Shown here one piece after another: positions 63,920 through 64,000 of a stretch of DNA of 64,000 nt. The notes below the pieces were generated by a model that was given only the letters and a program-made list of their open reading frames with translations, searched no databases and was not told where the DNA came from. The DNA is from CAZWDO01 sp964632485 [NCBI: uncultured bacterium]. Lineage in GTDB: Bacteria; JAGOEH01. Numbering within the stretch: position 1 is the first letter of the stretch; every line of letters begins with the position of its first letter. The stretch spans positions 187,882-251,881 of the forward strand of contig CAZWDO010000005.1 of the NCBI GenBank assembly GCA_964632485.1, read 5' to 3'. The translations under genes and the position numbers were made by a program.

Positions 63920-64000
63920 CCATACCTCGAAAATTAAAAATCCTTAATTTCAGAGAACCGGAAGTCATAGAATTACAAATATTAGATAAGCTGTTATAAA

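Noticed and set aside
1-64000. CRISPR array, prophage or rRNA/tRNA genes
   Set aside because: No regularly spaced direct repeats, phage structural genes, or conserved rRNA/tRNA sequences were noticed in the window.

Overview
The window reads as part of the chromosome of an uncultured Gram-negative bacterium. BamA, an OmpH/Skp-like chaperone, LpxD and the first codons of LpxC lie in a row, so the cell has an LPS-type outer membrane. The order bamA-ompH-lpxD-lpxC, a DUF2851 gene and the YfhO/Dpm1-type/GT4 surface-polysaccharide set are typical of the FCB (Fibrobacteres-Chlorobi-Bacteroidetes) neighbourhood and its candidate phyla. This placement is inference; no rRNA or other phylogenetic marker is present to settle it. 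Host promoters look like ordinary sigma-70 sites (TTGACT, 17-base spacer, TATAAT-like). TTG and GTG starts occur, and one gene appears to start at AUU. Positions 1-39,300 form a compact, relatively AT-rich block transcribed entirely leftward. In transcription order from the right it holds: a TetR-controlled envelope export operon (RND/MMPL transporter, LolA-like carrier, predicted beta-barrel); a polysaccharide and envelope operon (GDP-mannose dehydratase, GT4, YfhO, polyprenyl-phosphate glycosyltransferase, a GT2/phosphoglycosyltransferase fusion, a Trm112-like protein, HD-GYP, an RmlD-like reductase, a GH13 enzyme, TrmB, MurJ, DUF2851); a second operon (SAM methyltransferase, DegT aminotransferase, amidohydrolase, a secreted unknown, a three-receiver histidine kinase, CoaBC, MarR, phosphohexomutase, gamma-carbonic anhydrase, an NtrC-type regulator, arylamine N-acetyltransferase, DUF4416); two half-size permeases; and finally bamA-ompH-lpxD-lpxC. 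Positions 39,600-62,640 form a rightward, visibly GC-richer accessory island that looks horizontally acquired. It is one chain of overlapping genes whose backbone is a class 1 DISARM anti-phage system (drmD, drmMI, drmA, drmB, drmC). Around and inside the backbone sit a C5-cytosine methyltransferase (the hallmark of class 2 DISARM), a RhuM-family protein, a complete OLD-nuclease/UvrD-helicase pair resembling Gabija, a Fic AMP-transferase-type protein with its inhibitory helix, a Vsr mismatch endonuclease, and a McrB-like GTPase cut short at its 3' end. The stop-start overlaps (mostly ATGA or TGATG) imply one mRNA and coupled translation. This composite is the most notable object in the window. 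Positions 62,630-63,870 hold an insertion sequence whose transposase lacks the central part of the DDE domain. It abuts the broken mcrB and seems to have ended the island. The remaining bases carry a small inverted repeat and no recognisable gene. I saw no tRNA, rRNA, CRISPR array, integrase or prophage gene.
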